Source of the DNA: Oxytricha trifallax
Lineage: Eukaryota; Ciliophora; Spirotrichea; Sporadotrichida; Oxytrichidae
Direction of reading: 5' to 3'
Assembly: GCA_000711775.1 (NCBI GenBank)
Contig: ARYC01017443.1
Span: forward strand, 1 to 64,000
DNA length: 64,000 bases
In this document: piece by piece, positions 46,745 to 59,100 of the stretch
How the letters are laid out: each line of letters begins with the position of its first letter
How positions within the stretch are numbered: position 1 is the first letter of the stretch
Notes under the pieces: generated by a model
What the model was told of the DNA's origin: nothing
Seen by the model: only the letters and a program-made list of their open reading frames with translations
The model's database searches: none
Made by a program: the position numbers and the translations under genes

Positions 46745-48243
46745 TCAGCTAATTATATATTTTATTGAATTACTCACATTCGGATAATTTTCAAATTAAT
46801 TGAATAACATAAAACAAATTTATAAAAATTATGGAAATGATTAATTAAATATATTCAACTGATTAATCACTATTCTTGCTATTATATATTTTTTTATAAA
46901 TAAAAAGGTTTTCCCCAAAAAGTATTTTATTAAATAAGTGCATATAAGATCCCTAAGATTATAATTATTTAAATTATATAAATAAAATTCTTGCTTAAAT
47001 TGTTTTACTTTATCTAATATTTGATCTCTATACTTAGTCTAAATATCATTTAAGACTGGGAAGTTTTCTGGGCAATTACATAGATCAAATCTTCTTAGAA
47101 TTACTGCAATTTTCTAAATTAAAATTAGTTCAAAAACAAATTAATACTTACTGATTAAGGATATAAAATTTCAGTTCTTTTATGTTTTTATTTTGGATTT
47201 AAGATATTTTCAACCATAAAATTTTATAACTTTAATAAGGATGATTAAATTAAGTTTTTTAGAATAATTTTATTTTTGACATTCTGATTTTTTGTAGGAC
47301 TTTTACGAAAAGGAAATAATATTTAGGCTATATATTATACATGAATAAAAAGTGAAAGGACATATCTTTATAGAAATTTTATAAGATATTCTTAATAACG
47401 AATATAATTATTTACTTAAACCAAATATTATATATCCCCCCTATTAAACTTTTCATTTTGTAGCAAAGTTTCTGGTCCAAATCCTTCTTCAGATACTAAA
47501 ACTGGAAATATTTTATATGAGCTTTTCTTTTCTTATCCTATTTATTTAATAACATTGTTTTACTCTCCTTTAAGATCCTAAACAAATTCCCTAACTTATT
47601 TAGCAAAACTAGAGTTTTATTACAAATAATCAATAAACTCTCTTTCATTTTTATCAATACTTTCAATAAGTTAATTGCACAAGCTTTTATTAGAATCAAA
47701 TAATTTCAAAGATTCGTTAATGTCTTTTTATCGAGTAATTTGTAGAAACTCTTAAAGTTAGAAGCTTTCTCTTGATGTTAAAAACTAAATAAATTAAAAT
47801 TAATTGTGAGTTTGCTCTCCCATCATAATTTCTTCAATACCATCTTCTTCCTTTCTAACTTTTGATGAGCTCTACTTGCCTTATCTCCCTTATCTAGGTT
47901 AAGATTAAATCTAATTTTGACTGTTTATGTTATCACTTTTTAAAAATACAGAGACTAAATCGATTTAAGCAATTTATCCTTCTTAAAGACTTTGCTTGAT
48001 AAATTTATAGAGTGCCTTCATTGTTGTCTCTATATTCTGTGTTATCAAATTTAGGCATTAAAAGTCAAGTTCTTTTGATTACACGATAGGTTAATCTTAA
48101 GAAGGATGTGTGCTTGTTTGGTTGAAAGTTATGATTTTCATAATATTTTCTGAAATCACTCCTTGATCATCATTTTATAATAGTAGAATAATAATATATC
48201 CCAATTTAATTACACATTTGTTGAAAATGGGAATTCATCATAA
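46745..48243 (-). CDS. Unknown helical protein, minus strand
   Basis: The main block, about 48243-47440, is one open frame ('ISENIMKIITFNQTSTHPSQ', 'SLKLFDSNKSLCNQLIESID', 'FAKQVREFVQDLKGEQNN'). A second block at about 47120-46745 ('LRRFDLCNCPENFPVLNDIQ') lies across a ~300-bp AT-rich gap that is probably an intron or IES, ending at TGA (complement 46745-46747). Mostly amphipathic helix, about 380 residues in all. No family recognised. The start is unresolved: no in-frame ATG at the 5' end. The two blocks could be separate genes. Confidence 0.55.
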
Positions 48244-48320
48244 TTAAAGTTAATGATTAAGCATTAATGTCAGGAGATTAATAGGATATTCTAGGAAATT
48301 GAAAAATTAGATTAAATTTT

Positions 48321-50693
48321 TCACCTTTGTTATTTGATGGCTGACTCATTGATATCACCAAACATTTCGAACTCATCGTTCTTTTGTTTGACTAATTCAA
48401 GTTTTTGTTGAGGTATTATTGTTTCTTTGAGATCTTTGAAGTTAACAGGGTGAGATTTCTTTCTCAAATCCGCTAAATCGAAGTTCTTTGGAATAAATGG
48501 TGCTTCTATATTCTTGGCTTGTAACTTTTTAATGTCAATCTCAGCGAAGAAAGGATGTGCCAGAACTTCTTCAAAATCAGTATTCTAGCCTAGTCTTTCT
48601 CTTCTATCTCTATTAAGCAGAGAAAGGATTAAATCTTAGGCTAGTGGAGAGACACTAATGCCATGCTTGCTTCGATCAGGCCATCTGATAGGAGCATTTT
48701 CGATGTTCATAAACATTTTATTTCTGTTTTTGTCATAGAAGGGAGGAATCCCAATAATCATCTCATATCTAACATAACATATTAATTTGACTTTTATCTT
48801 ACATTAAAATACCGAGAGCCCACCAGTCGAGAGTATGATCATGGCCACTTCCCAATAACATCTCAGGCGATAAATATTCCGGAGTACCGCAAAAAGAGTT
48901 AGACTCTTTGGCTAATTTCGCCAAACCAAAATCTGCCAATCTGATATATCCTTTTTCATCAACCAGAATATTTTCAGGTTTCAAGTCTCTGTACAAGATT
49001 TTGCTCTTGTGCAAATATCCGAGAGCTAAAGCAATTTGAGCTGCATAGAACTTAACTCTAAATTCTGAGAAACGTCTTTCTTCTCTCATATATTGGAACA
49101 GCTCTCCTCCTCTAAAATGATATAATTATTATTTTACAAATTGAATCTTACTTGATGTAATCCATGATAAAGTATATTCTATAGGATCTTTGATAGACGA
49201 AATTCATGCTCACAATAAAAGGATTATTAACTTGTAGCAAAATTAGCTTTTCCAATCTGATATTTTCAACAGAATCGTTATCAAGTACAATATCTTTTCT
49301 GATAGATTTCATTGCATAGTATTAATTTAATACTCAAAACCTACAAAATAAATCATGAAAGTTTTTTTAATTTTAAATGTCCAATTCCTATTTAAAATGT
49401 TTAGAAGAAGAAAAAAACTTTTTTAAATTTCTTTTATTACTAACGCTTATGTCAAATTTGACTTTTATACCAATACTTCTGAATTATAAATCAACTTATT
49501 AATAAATATAAAAATGAAATTATAATTTTAGAAAAATATTTACATTTAAAAGAAGAATAATAACTTATCCGAACCCAAAACAGAATTTAATAATTTAATT
49601 TTCCATTTATAATCCTTTAAAAATAAATGGGTTTATATTTATCTATGGCAGATAAACAAGGTATACCTTTCCAAAGTTGCCCCTTCCAATAACGTTAATC
49701 AGCTCAAAATCTTCAAGGTTAACCTTCTCGCACTCAGATGATCTGCAGAACAGTGACTCTGATTTTTCCTTTGAGTCCCCTAGTACGTCATCAGAATCTT
49801 CAGTTATGCTAACAGAATTCCTAGAGGCCATATATGCTCTTCCTCTGTGATTAATGTTATTCTCAAAATCATCCGTGATTATTTCGACCATGGGGACCCC
49901 TCCCATAGACTGCTATCTTTAGAGAGATTCTTTCTCGTAGCTTCCACTGTTTGACCCTGAGCCTGAGCTACCAGTTCTAAATTAATCTAGATTCACTAAA
50001 TCTTCCTCAGAAAGTCTGGCTAAATCTAAAGGCACTCTTGTTATTCCCTTCTAAACGTCTTTCTCTTTGGTAGTATATTCACTTAGAGTTTTTTATCTCT
50101 ATACGTATTATGTAAATATTACTTATTTATTAACTTACAACTCCGTAGATTGGAATATTTTCTTTTACCATTGACAGGTAGAATATTTTAATTGCATTCA
50201 TAATACCTGTGCGTCTATAAGGATTAATCCATTATATTAATTTACCTTTCAGACTTTAGTCGGAAATCATGCTCTCCCAATATGTGAATAACTAACTCTT
50301 TGGAATTTGGGTCCTTGCTCACAGTCAATCCTGCCAGTAAGTGAATAGGAACTTTTCTTCTCAACCCTAATTTTGCAATTAAATTTGTGTAACAAACTTA
50401 CTCTTGCTTTTAAGACTGAATATATGTTTTTCTGTAACTACAAAAATTCTCTCTTATTTCCAGTCATATTTATTGTACTTTTACACTTTACAAGATAGAA
50501 ATACCGACTCTATAAAAATTAATCAATAAAATTATTGGCAAATGATGTTACCATTCTCAAATATCTTTTTCGCTTCTGAGTCAGCGGTAATGTTTAACTG
50601 GTCCATGATATCAGTGAGCTAGTCTACCGGTTGAACTTACTATTTTGTAGTTAAGCCTACACTGTGCTTTTTTTAAAGTTCTTTTTTCTCCAT
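48321..50693 (-). CDS. AGC-family Ser/Thr protein kinase with a PH/TH1-like N-terminal domain
   Basis: ATG (complement 50691-50693) to TGA (complement 48321-48323). Residues about 45-160 form a PH/myosin-TH1-like fold ('YDWKQERIFVVTEKHIFSLK'). A Ser-rich linker follows, then the kinase: glycine loop 'IGRGNFGKVYLV', VAIK lysine in 'YYAMKSIRKD', catalytic loop 'YRDLKPENIL', 'DFGLAKLAKE', activation segment 'SNSFCGTPEYLSPE' with its phosphorylatable Ser/Thr, and the AGC tail after 'FFAEIDIKKLQ'. All catalytic residues are present, so it should be active. The architecture is typical of ciliate AKT/SGK/S6K-like kinases. Introns lie near 50222-50252, 50368-50402 and 50515-50556; a larger AT-rich insert (about 49345-49650) sits within the N-lobe. 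Confidence 0.9.
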
Positions 50694-50830
50694 AAATTTA
50701 TAATTTGATATCTCTATTATATTTATATAAATAATCATATTATAATTTCTATGTTTATATGATTCAGATATAAATCTTGAAAAATTAAGTATATTTCAAA
50801 TCAATCATCCATTTTGCTTTAATTATTTAA

Positions 50831-52501
50831 TCAATTCTAAAAATCAATCATCAATGATTTAAGTATTGAACCTTTTTGTTTATTTGAAGCCCTCATATTA
50901 GTAACAGCTCTCCTCTAATTCTATGATAGTGAAGCCTGAGGTCTTTCTACATTTGGAGGAATTACGATCAATTCAGATTCATTTTATCTCTCAAAAGTAT
51001 TTTGTCTTGACAAACCCTAACCTTCTAATCTATGATAATCCTGAAATGGATAGCTTATCATTTCTTTTTGAAAACGATTATTCTCGAAATTTTAATTTTA
51101 TAAAGAAGCAAGAGAAGTTTACTTATTATTTTTCATCATATACTTAAGCTCTTAATAGTCCTTATAAAATTTCTTAATCAATTAATGAAAATTCTGTTGT
51201 TTAAAATTCTTATACTAAGATAATCCAGTTGAGCTATTAATCTACCTAGTATTTCGATTTGGGGTTTAAATCAGATCTTTCGATTATTTTAAGTTATTAT
51301 TATTATGAAAGAGGTTTGGTGATTTTGGATATTTAATCGAGTTTCTTTATATTGTACTAAGAGGAGATAATCGTAAAGTTCTTGATTAATTATCTTACTA
51401 AATATTTTGATTCATCACTTCGTTATTAGTTATTTTTTGCAAACTATCCTCAAACTACATATGATTTTAACACCCTTTTGATTCCTAAATATTTCGTACA
51501 TTTTATTAGCTCTAATTCAATGAATATTTCATTAAATCTTGCTAATCAATCATTTTCATAGGCGATTATTAAGAATTATTATTATAATACTAACTATATA
51601 TAAGCATCTTATTAGTTGACCGCAATTTCTATAATCGTTGCCTCATCTATTTTTAGATTTGAATTTGATGAATAAATTACTAGAGATAAATCTTGCAAAC
51701 TATGATATCTTTATCTGTTAAATTCAACTAATGCTTATTCTTCTCAAGTTGCTACTCTACATATTCTTGAAATTTTTCAGTTAATTGATTTTATTTAGAT
51801 TTAGGAATAGGAGAATAATGGTTTGTACTAAGAATTGTTGATTAATTTAATTTATTGCTTTTATCATAGTATACTTTGTGCTATTAAATATGAATAAATA
51901 GTTTAAATAAACTTTTATCCATATATATATTTAAATTGTTACTAATATAAAATTGCAATACTAATAAAGTCTTTCACAATAAGTTTTGCCTATTTCATCG
52001 ATGTTAATCCTTTAAGTTTTATTTAGAGTTTTATGAATTGTTTCTGATTATTATACTAAATTTTATTGTCTCAAGGTTTTATTTATATTTTATCTGTGTA
52101 AATTTAGGTTTAGAGATCTCCTCAAATGAAAGATATCATATTTCTAGGGCGTAAGTTACATCTAATTATAATTAGGGTCAATTAAATTGAATTATAACAA
52201 GAAAAGTTTTATTTTTAAATTAAACCCATACAAAATTATTGAATTTAGCTTTTTTTATTTATTAAGGACTTTTTTACATCTTCAATTCTTGAGAAACTTC
52301 ATCCATTTATATTTCATTTTAGCCCAACTATTATGTCATAGGTATTCCTTATTATACATTTAATCACCTCTCTTGACTATATAAATGAAACTAGGGTACA
52401 TTTACTTACAAATAAAGCAACTTTTATTGAATTCTCAATTCCTGTAATTCATCAAAGTTCATTTATTCTGCTTCTTCAAACTGGGCAAAAATAAAGTCCA
52501 T
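50831..52501 (-). CDS. Unknown disordered Q/N/S-rich protein
   Basis: ATG (complement 52499-52501) starts 'MDFIFAQFEEAEQMNFDELQ'. An intron of about 69 nt joins to 'LGQNEIQMDEVSQELKMQKS', and another near 52180-52245 leads to the body. The C-terminal ~240 residues form one long frame ('RTLRLSPLSTIQRNSIKYPK', 'FHQLIKKFYKDYQELKYMMK') ending at TGA (complement 50831-50833). In the middle (about 51560-51720) frames change at junctions I did not resolve. The plus strand is T-rich and carries long shadow frames. No domain recognised. Confidence 0.6.
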
Positions 52502-52683
52502 TATATTTTAATTCTATTTATGATATATTATTAATTTAATATATCTAAATATTTGATCTAAAATCTTTATTGATATTCTATATATTTAATTGACACTTTA
52601 GGAATTTAAGTAAAATAAATGCTTGAAATCATACATAATTAATTTCAATTGTAATGTATTTTTAATTTAAATAATCGTCCTTA

Positions 52684-55231
52684 TCATTATTACTCAGCTA
52701 CTATTTTCAAAGTTTGCTGTATTTTACTTATCAATTCTAAATCTTCAGCGCTTAAATTACAACCACCTAATTAGTTTTTGATTTTGTTAATGCGAGTATA
52801 GTACATATTAAGATTCATGCCCAGCTCATTATTCTCTGCCTTAATGTTTTCGTAGGTAATTTCAGCTAAAAGTGGGCCATTACTCTATTATTTAAAAATT
52901 GACTCTTGATATCTACCAAAGTATCCCTTCCAATATTTCAATAAATCCGCTTGGTAATGCAGACCTTGAGAGCCATAGAGTTCAATTGAGTCAGTGCTGT
53001 ATAATCGATTGATATATTGAGCTTTAATTATTAGTGAAAAAACAGAGACTAAGGGGTTTTGTGGTGTTTAGTTCTATGAGTTATTTAGAGTTTAATCAAC
53101 TGCTTTTTAAATTTAGTATTAGTAAGAGTCTGCTTGCTGTACTTAAAGCTGTTGAGTGGGGTTTAAATGTACAAACTCAAAGAACTTATTACTGAAACAG
53201 TGGAATGCTAGGTAAACTAGGTATTCAGTATTGAATTAAAACTGTGTTGGATTTATCTCAATTAGTTAATGTACGCAGTCAAGAAACAAAATGAAGTTAG
53301 GAGAAAAGAACTGTTCATAGTTTTATCCTTGAGCATCGTTCACTATAGGAAGATAAGGTTTAATAAAATTGATAAACTTACTTAAATTGTTATACTTAGT
53401 TAGTAAAAGTTGCAAAATTAATTATTGGATTAATAGATATATAAATTAAAAATATGAGTAAATATGAAAGATATATTTCCTTAATAGTTAGTCATAAATT
53501 TCCATTAAAATTTTTGTGAAATCATTTATTATTTCTTCTAAGAATTAAATTTACAGTAAAATTTTCTTGAAAAATACTCGAATGAATTAATATACTTAAT
53601 AAAATTATGTCCAAAATAGATCCAATCCTTAAGTATTAAACTCTTAAATCCATCTAGCGTTCTGTAATATGGATCTATTATGATTTAAGCTAATGATGAA
53701 ATAATTGGAGAGCCAGCTTATCCAGTTTAACAATAAATCAATGCATTTTTCGATTTAGAGTGTTTAGAGTTATTTACTATTAATGCTCTATGAACCAAGA
53801 ATGATTTTTATATTAAGTTATCAATGTGTAAAAACCATTTAGATTTCTCTATTTTTGTCAAAAACTTGCTTTTTTTCTTTGACTTCTCATATTTATTTGA
53901 AATTTGCCACATTTTCTCGAAAGCTTAAGATATTTTTGAGGGCTAGCCGACTCCTGATAAAGGTTGATGGAAGCTATACTTAATTACTTTAGTATTGGTA
54001 TAAACATTCTCATTTTCTTATGGACAGACTTTTGTTTCTTTGTCATAAGGAGAGAAGATATAAAGCTTGTAGTTTTAATCGTGTTAATGATTCATTTCTT
54101 TGAGGTAATTTTCATCATCCAGACTTCATTTGCTAAATGAAATGCCTTCTAACTCTGAACTTCTCCAAATTGCTATGTCTAAATATATATTCTAAACATA
54201 GATCCTATATTTAATAGCAGACTTATATAAAAGAATAGATTTTTTTACCAACAAACTCTAAATGCTGATTGTAGTATGTCAAGATTGGAAATCTTCCATT
54301 AACTCTAGCACTTGACGACCCCTTGATTTGCTCATCAGTTAGCTTATTTGGAATGATTACTTTCCCAGGCAAGTCCACACGATTTCTAATTTTATATTAA
54401 TCAGATATTTCCTGCATCCTAAATCGCTTCATTTCATGTATGTTCATTCTTTGAAACTCCTTCATAACTTGCTCTATGACAATTTATTCGTTAAATTGCT
54501 TGAAATTTATTGCTAAATCTCTGCATTTTTTAGAGAAATCATAAGTGAACAGATCTTTATGCTTTTTTATAGCTGTATGTCTTGTGATTTCCTCAATCGC
54601 ATTTTAGTAGCCCAAAGCACTCTCGAATTTAAACTTGAACTGCCTGAAATCCTTGGTCGTGAGCTCTAACCAATTAGTCTTTTTATCACTACTGAACTTG
54701 TGTTTCTAGATGTAACCATATGGTATTGAGTTGTAGTCTAGTAGTTCATTTTTACTATTGGTCTCATCTTTGAAATATATCTACAATAAATGTTTAACAT
54801 TAATCACAAATGGAAGATTAAGCAAAAACAAAATGAGATATTCTGTAGCTTACTCTGTAATTAGTGATGAATAATCTACCATCACTTCCTCTCATCGATT
54901 CTTTAACATCAGATTTGCATAAATTTTCTTCACCAATTTCAAGCCAAGCCTCTTTTGAAGCTTCATCTTTAACATTGAAGATCTTTTGTTGTTAACTGTT
55001 CGATGGGCCTCTTTAATCAAAATAAGAATCTATGAGCTTATTTTCTTTTCTTTGACTGCTATTCGGCCTGTGAGAAGAGTGTCCTGGTTTCTTAATTTCT
55101 TCTCTTCTTTCGAAAACTAAGTCATTCTAGCTGTTCTATTTGATCTAAGTATTAATGGGATAATACTATATAATTTGGGAGACAAAAATTATAACTTATT
55201 AGTAAATGGGATACTATATAATATCCTCCAT
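52684..55231 (-). CDS. Myotubularin-family protein, predicted pseudophosphatase
   Basis: Myotubularins bind or dephosphorylate PI3P/PI(3,5)P2. ATG (complement 55229-55231) to TGA (complement 52684-52686). In order: a disordered N-terminus, PH-GRAM ('SMRGSDGRLFITNYR', 'YFKDETNSK'), the myotubularin core ('RNRVDLPGKVIIPNKLTDEQ', 'ARVNGRFPILTYYN'), the active-site region, then 'IDPYYRTLDGF', 'DWIYFGHNF', 'FILFLDCVHQL'. The signature reads 'YCQTGQAGS' instead of HCSDGWDRT: the Cys is kept (complement 53730-53732) but the Arg six residues on is Gly (complement 53712-53714). This predicts loss of catalysis, as in other inactive family members. Pointer-joined MDSs include the one at 55163-55210. Confidence 0.88.
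55163..55210. other. IES, 48 bp, pointer ATACTATATAAT
   Basis: A 12-bp repeat at 55163-55174 and 55211-55222. Joining links the start codon exon ('MEDIIQYYP') in frame to the rest of the myotubularin gene. Without excision the frame is lost after about 8 codons. Confidence 0.85.
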
Positions 55232-55667
55232 GAAGAGAAATATCATGATGTATTTTTGCATATAATTTAGAATATAATGGATTATTTTGATTGGCAGAGT
55301 TTACTCACTACTTAGATTAGTGGAAAAAATGTATTTCAATAATAAATTGAAGTTTATCTTTAATCTATTTCATTAGAGAAGCTTATTACCCTTCAATCTA
55401 GCCAATTTAACGCCAAATTTATTTATTTTTATTTATATTTTCTAATTGAAATCACTTATGCAATAATAAGTGAAAGAGGATCAGCACCAATTGTAACCTA
55501 TTGCATTTTAAGTTGGCTTTGCTTCTGCTATGATTCTATAAGATCCATTTAATTTATCTATGACTCCATTAAAATCTATTGTTTATTATTTGTAAAACAT
55601 ATTTGCAACTTATTTATTCGTATACTTGAGTGAGTTGTATTATTATATTTTATAAAGTTAAAGTTAT
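55232..55667. other. AT-rich intergenic stretch between divergent genes
   Basis: Separates the 5' end of the myotubularin gene (-) from a small plus-strand gene, so it should hold both promoters. No motif I can name. Confidence 0.4.
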
Positions 55668-56191
55668 GTGCTAATTAAGCAAAGATCCAAACTAATTAGG
55701 ATCTCCCTAACCATTGCTTTCCTCTTCAAATTCACAAAAGAACATCAACATGGTGAAAGCTCTCTAATAAATCAATCAAATGATGTCCTCTTAAAATTCA
55801 ATTTCATCAATGAGTCAACTCTCAACAGCCAATATAATAAATTAGCCTAATTTAAAGACAACTCACTCGACTAAAAGTAAGTATTGAAACTATTTTAGAT
55901 GAAGAGATTTTTTAATGAATTGGACATTTTAAATTTTGAATTTTAACTTAAATATTTTGCATTTAAATTAAATTACAATTTTATAGACCTTTTTCATCAA
56001 CAATAATAACACTAATTGCACTCTCAAAATTCTTAATAACAACTAAAGATCTTAGCGAAATCACCTAAGCCAATGCCTTAAAACTTGATTAATATACCAC
56101 TGTCTCTAAAATCATCATAAAATAACCAAGCACAACTTAAGTTTAAGTAACTTTAGTAAAAAGCTTCAGGCATTTTGATGTAAAAATGTGA
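55668..56191 (+). CDS. Small secreted or membrane-linked unknown protein
   Basis: ATG 55668 starts 'MLIKQRSKLIRISLTIAFLF', a basic then hydrophobic N-terminus like a signal peptide. An intron (about 55877-55986) joins to 'KPFSSTIITLIALSKFLITT', and the frame ends at TGA 56189-56191, about 136 residues. Both exons use Gln-TAA/TAG codons and keep phase across the intron. Its 3' end overlaps the putative start (56178) of the next gene by 14 bp in another frame. The overlap may mean that one of the two boundaries is wrong. Function unknown. Confidence 0.45.
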
Positions 56192-59100
56192 GAGTCATTA
56201 ATCACTTTTGCAGTATCACTCGGCCACTAATTAAAAAACAGCATCCAAATAGAAAGTCTAAGGCACCACTGCAAGTAAGCAAGAGAAGTAAAATGGGAGC
56301 TTGTCTCCTTGTGATAAGAATGAAAAGAGCTAAAGTAGAACGAATAAACATAACAGACAGTCTTCCATGATAAATTTCAATGTTATCAATAATATTGGCA
56401 GTAATCAGCATCAAATGATCTATCAAAATTCATAGAAGAGTCTTAGCCCTATTAATAAAGTTAATGATCATACAGGTTCAAAGTAAAAAATTATTGAATG
56501 TAATTAAGTGGTAATATTTTAAAATATGTTATATCAAACCTAGAGCAGACAAAATAATGAACGAGTAAAGTCATTAGACAGTAATTCCTTAGAAACAATT
56601 CAAAGAGGCATGACAAGAGGCTAACATTAGAATATGATGGATTAAGATAAAGAAAATAGAGCAGCTTAATTGATAAGAGTGAGTCCTTAAAAGTAATTCT
56701 TCGTTCAGCCTTGCCTTACTTAGTAAACTTCCCCTTAAGAGATGTTCAGAAAGCATTCGACAAGGATCTAATTAAAGAATCCACATAAAACTAATTAAAA
56801 CTTGATTTTAGAGTAGGAAGATTATCAGCTTCCATAAAACTCTTAAGAATATGAGGATGAGTTATAATAATACTCCCTGAAAAAAGACTATTAAACTCTT
56901 GTTCATCACAATCATAAAATGAGTAAAGACAATTAATCCGTTGGGAAATATCCAAGAGAAAGTGAAGAATCAATAAATAGAGGATTCCTGACTGATAGGC
57001 AGTAGGCTTCAAACCAAGAGATTTAAAACATGGTATTAGACATGCAACCTTAGCACAAAAAAACGAAGGGAATAAGCTATACGAGAAATGCTCAAGAACT
57101 TAAGAAACTTCTTCTAGAGACTGGAGTTATTGGAAATTTAGGCTTGACTTCAAGTTTAGCCACAGCTGCAGCAGGTATGATATCTCAAACGTAAGACACT
57201 CTTTTCATTAAAAATAATGATATCACTACTAAGACCACGAAGAATCCACATAAAAGCTAAACTTCCAAAGTAAAGAGTGGCGAAGTGTTTTCTTTCTCAA
57301 GCAAGGGTAAAAGTAGCAAAAACATCACAGATAAGTATAAGAAACAAGAAGTTATGAACACTTGTCTAATGGAAAACTAAATGCTCATGAAGAAAGGCTA
57401 GCATCATAGATTACAGTCATAATTAGAGAACTCAGTTTAAACTCAGAAGATTACAAAGAATTCTTTGTATCAAACTTTAGACCAAAACTAAGACCATGCT
57501 ATATTTCCTTCCTCTACTCAAAATAAATTAAGGGAGTTCATCTTAAAAGATGACGAGGAGACTCCACACAAGCAATATCAAAATTTCATCGATGATTAAG
57601 TTATCTACAATACTAAACGTTTATCCAAATCTCCACAAAACATTTAAGGTTTTCACAATATCGGAATGGCTTCTAGGAGAAGTCCCTCTTCCTAAGTAGC
57701 TTTGAAAGAGGACTCTCAATCAAATATCAATTTTCCATTTACTGAAACTGAATAATTTATACACCGTGCTGAAAACAAGAGAACTCTGATGTACTCAGGT
57801 AGTGTAGTAGATATTTAAAATCAGCATTAGTAAAAATAAATGAATCGTTGCTGGACAGCACATGGAGACATTTCAACAGAGAGAGATCGGTAAAAATAGT
57901 ATGTACTACTTGAATTCAATGGAAACAATGGTAATTAATAAGACATCAGATAGTACAGTGATAACTCTCACATAGATAGCATGGGTGGAGCTCCAATCTC
58001 TGTTAAGGGTCTTATAAAAAATAATCATCACGCTTAATCACACATTATGATGCAGAAAAGGTAAAGTTGTAATTCTTCACATAGTAAAAATACCTGCTTC
58101 ACATACAATCAACAAGCTCAGCATCCTCCTCAATCACCAATGAATAAATATCATTTCTCATCTATGATAAGTGATGAAAATTAGCACCCAAATAAAATGC
58201 TAAGCTCTACAATCCCCTAAACAAAGACTTCTATATAAAACAGCGAAATGACAAGCAAAGAATTGGAAATTCTCAAATTCAAAATGATAGCTTGAATAAA
58301 AATTATCTCTATTAATATTTGTGCTACATAATTGTGAAAATTCATATTTATAATTCTTTTAGCTTTCGTGAAGACTTATGAGAATGAATTCTAAAAAATG
58401 AAAATGCAAATGAAAGATATGCAGCAAGAAAATCAGTAATTAAAGAAAAAACTCAAATCTGTATAAAGCCGAAGAATGTCAGCAAGCACCTCAACTGCTG
58501 CTCCACATCATCACAATTCGCAATACTCTCTAAGTATAAATAAGGTTGTGCAAAATCATCATGGAGGTCATCAAACCTCACATACTGGAGCAAATACATG
58601 TTTGACCTCAGTTCAAACTAGCTAAATAATGCATTCTAGAACTAAATACTTTGGCATTGTTTCAATTAAATAATTTGACCCCAAAAGGATTCAATTGCTT
58701 AAAAAATTGAAGTTATTTTAAATCTCTAAAAAATTTAATTGCTTTGGGGTTTATAATTGAATTGAAAATTGTATCATCAATTAGGTGTGTTTGGTATTAA
58801 AACATATATAATTCTATGAATTGATTTATTTGTAATATTTCTAATTGATCATCTATGATATATTAACATAAATAATTTTCCTTTTTATTTAATTAGAAAA
58901 CAAGCTGAGTTGAATTTCAGTAAGGCCAAATTACCAGATAGAATGCAAATGCATCAAGAAAAAATGAAATAAGAGCAATCTAATTACTCAAAGAAATCTC
59001 TTCATTATTAATATTTGAATCTGAACTCATTTAAATATCTCTCATTTAATACATTTTATTAATCTCTGTAGGATTAGTTAGGGCATTCTTTTAAACCTAA

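Noticed and set aside
50923..51147. Plus-strand ORF of 74 codons with a protein-like N-terminus, and possible TGA=Trp recoding further along
   Set aside because: The minus strand carries a better frame with coding composition through the same interval. The in-frame TGAs on the plus strand are simply stops in a shadow frame.
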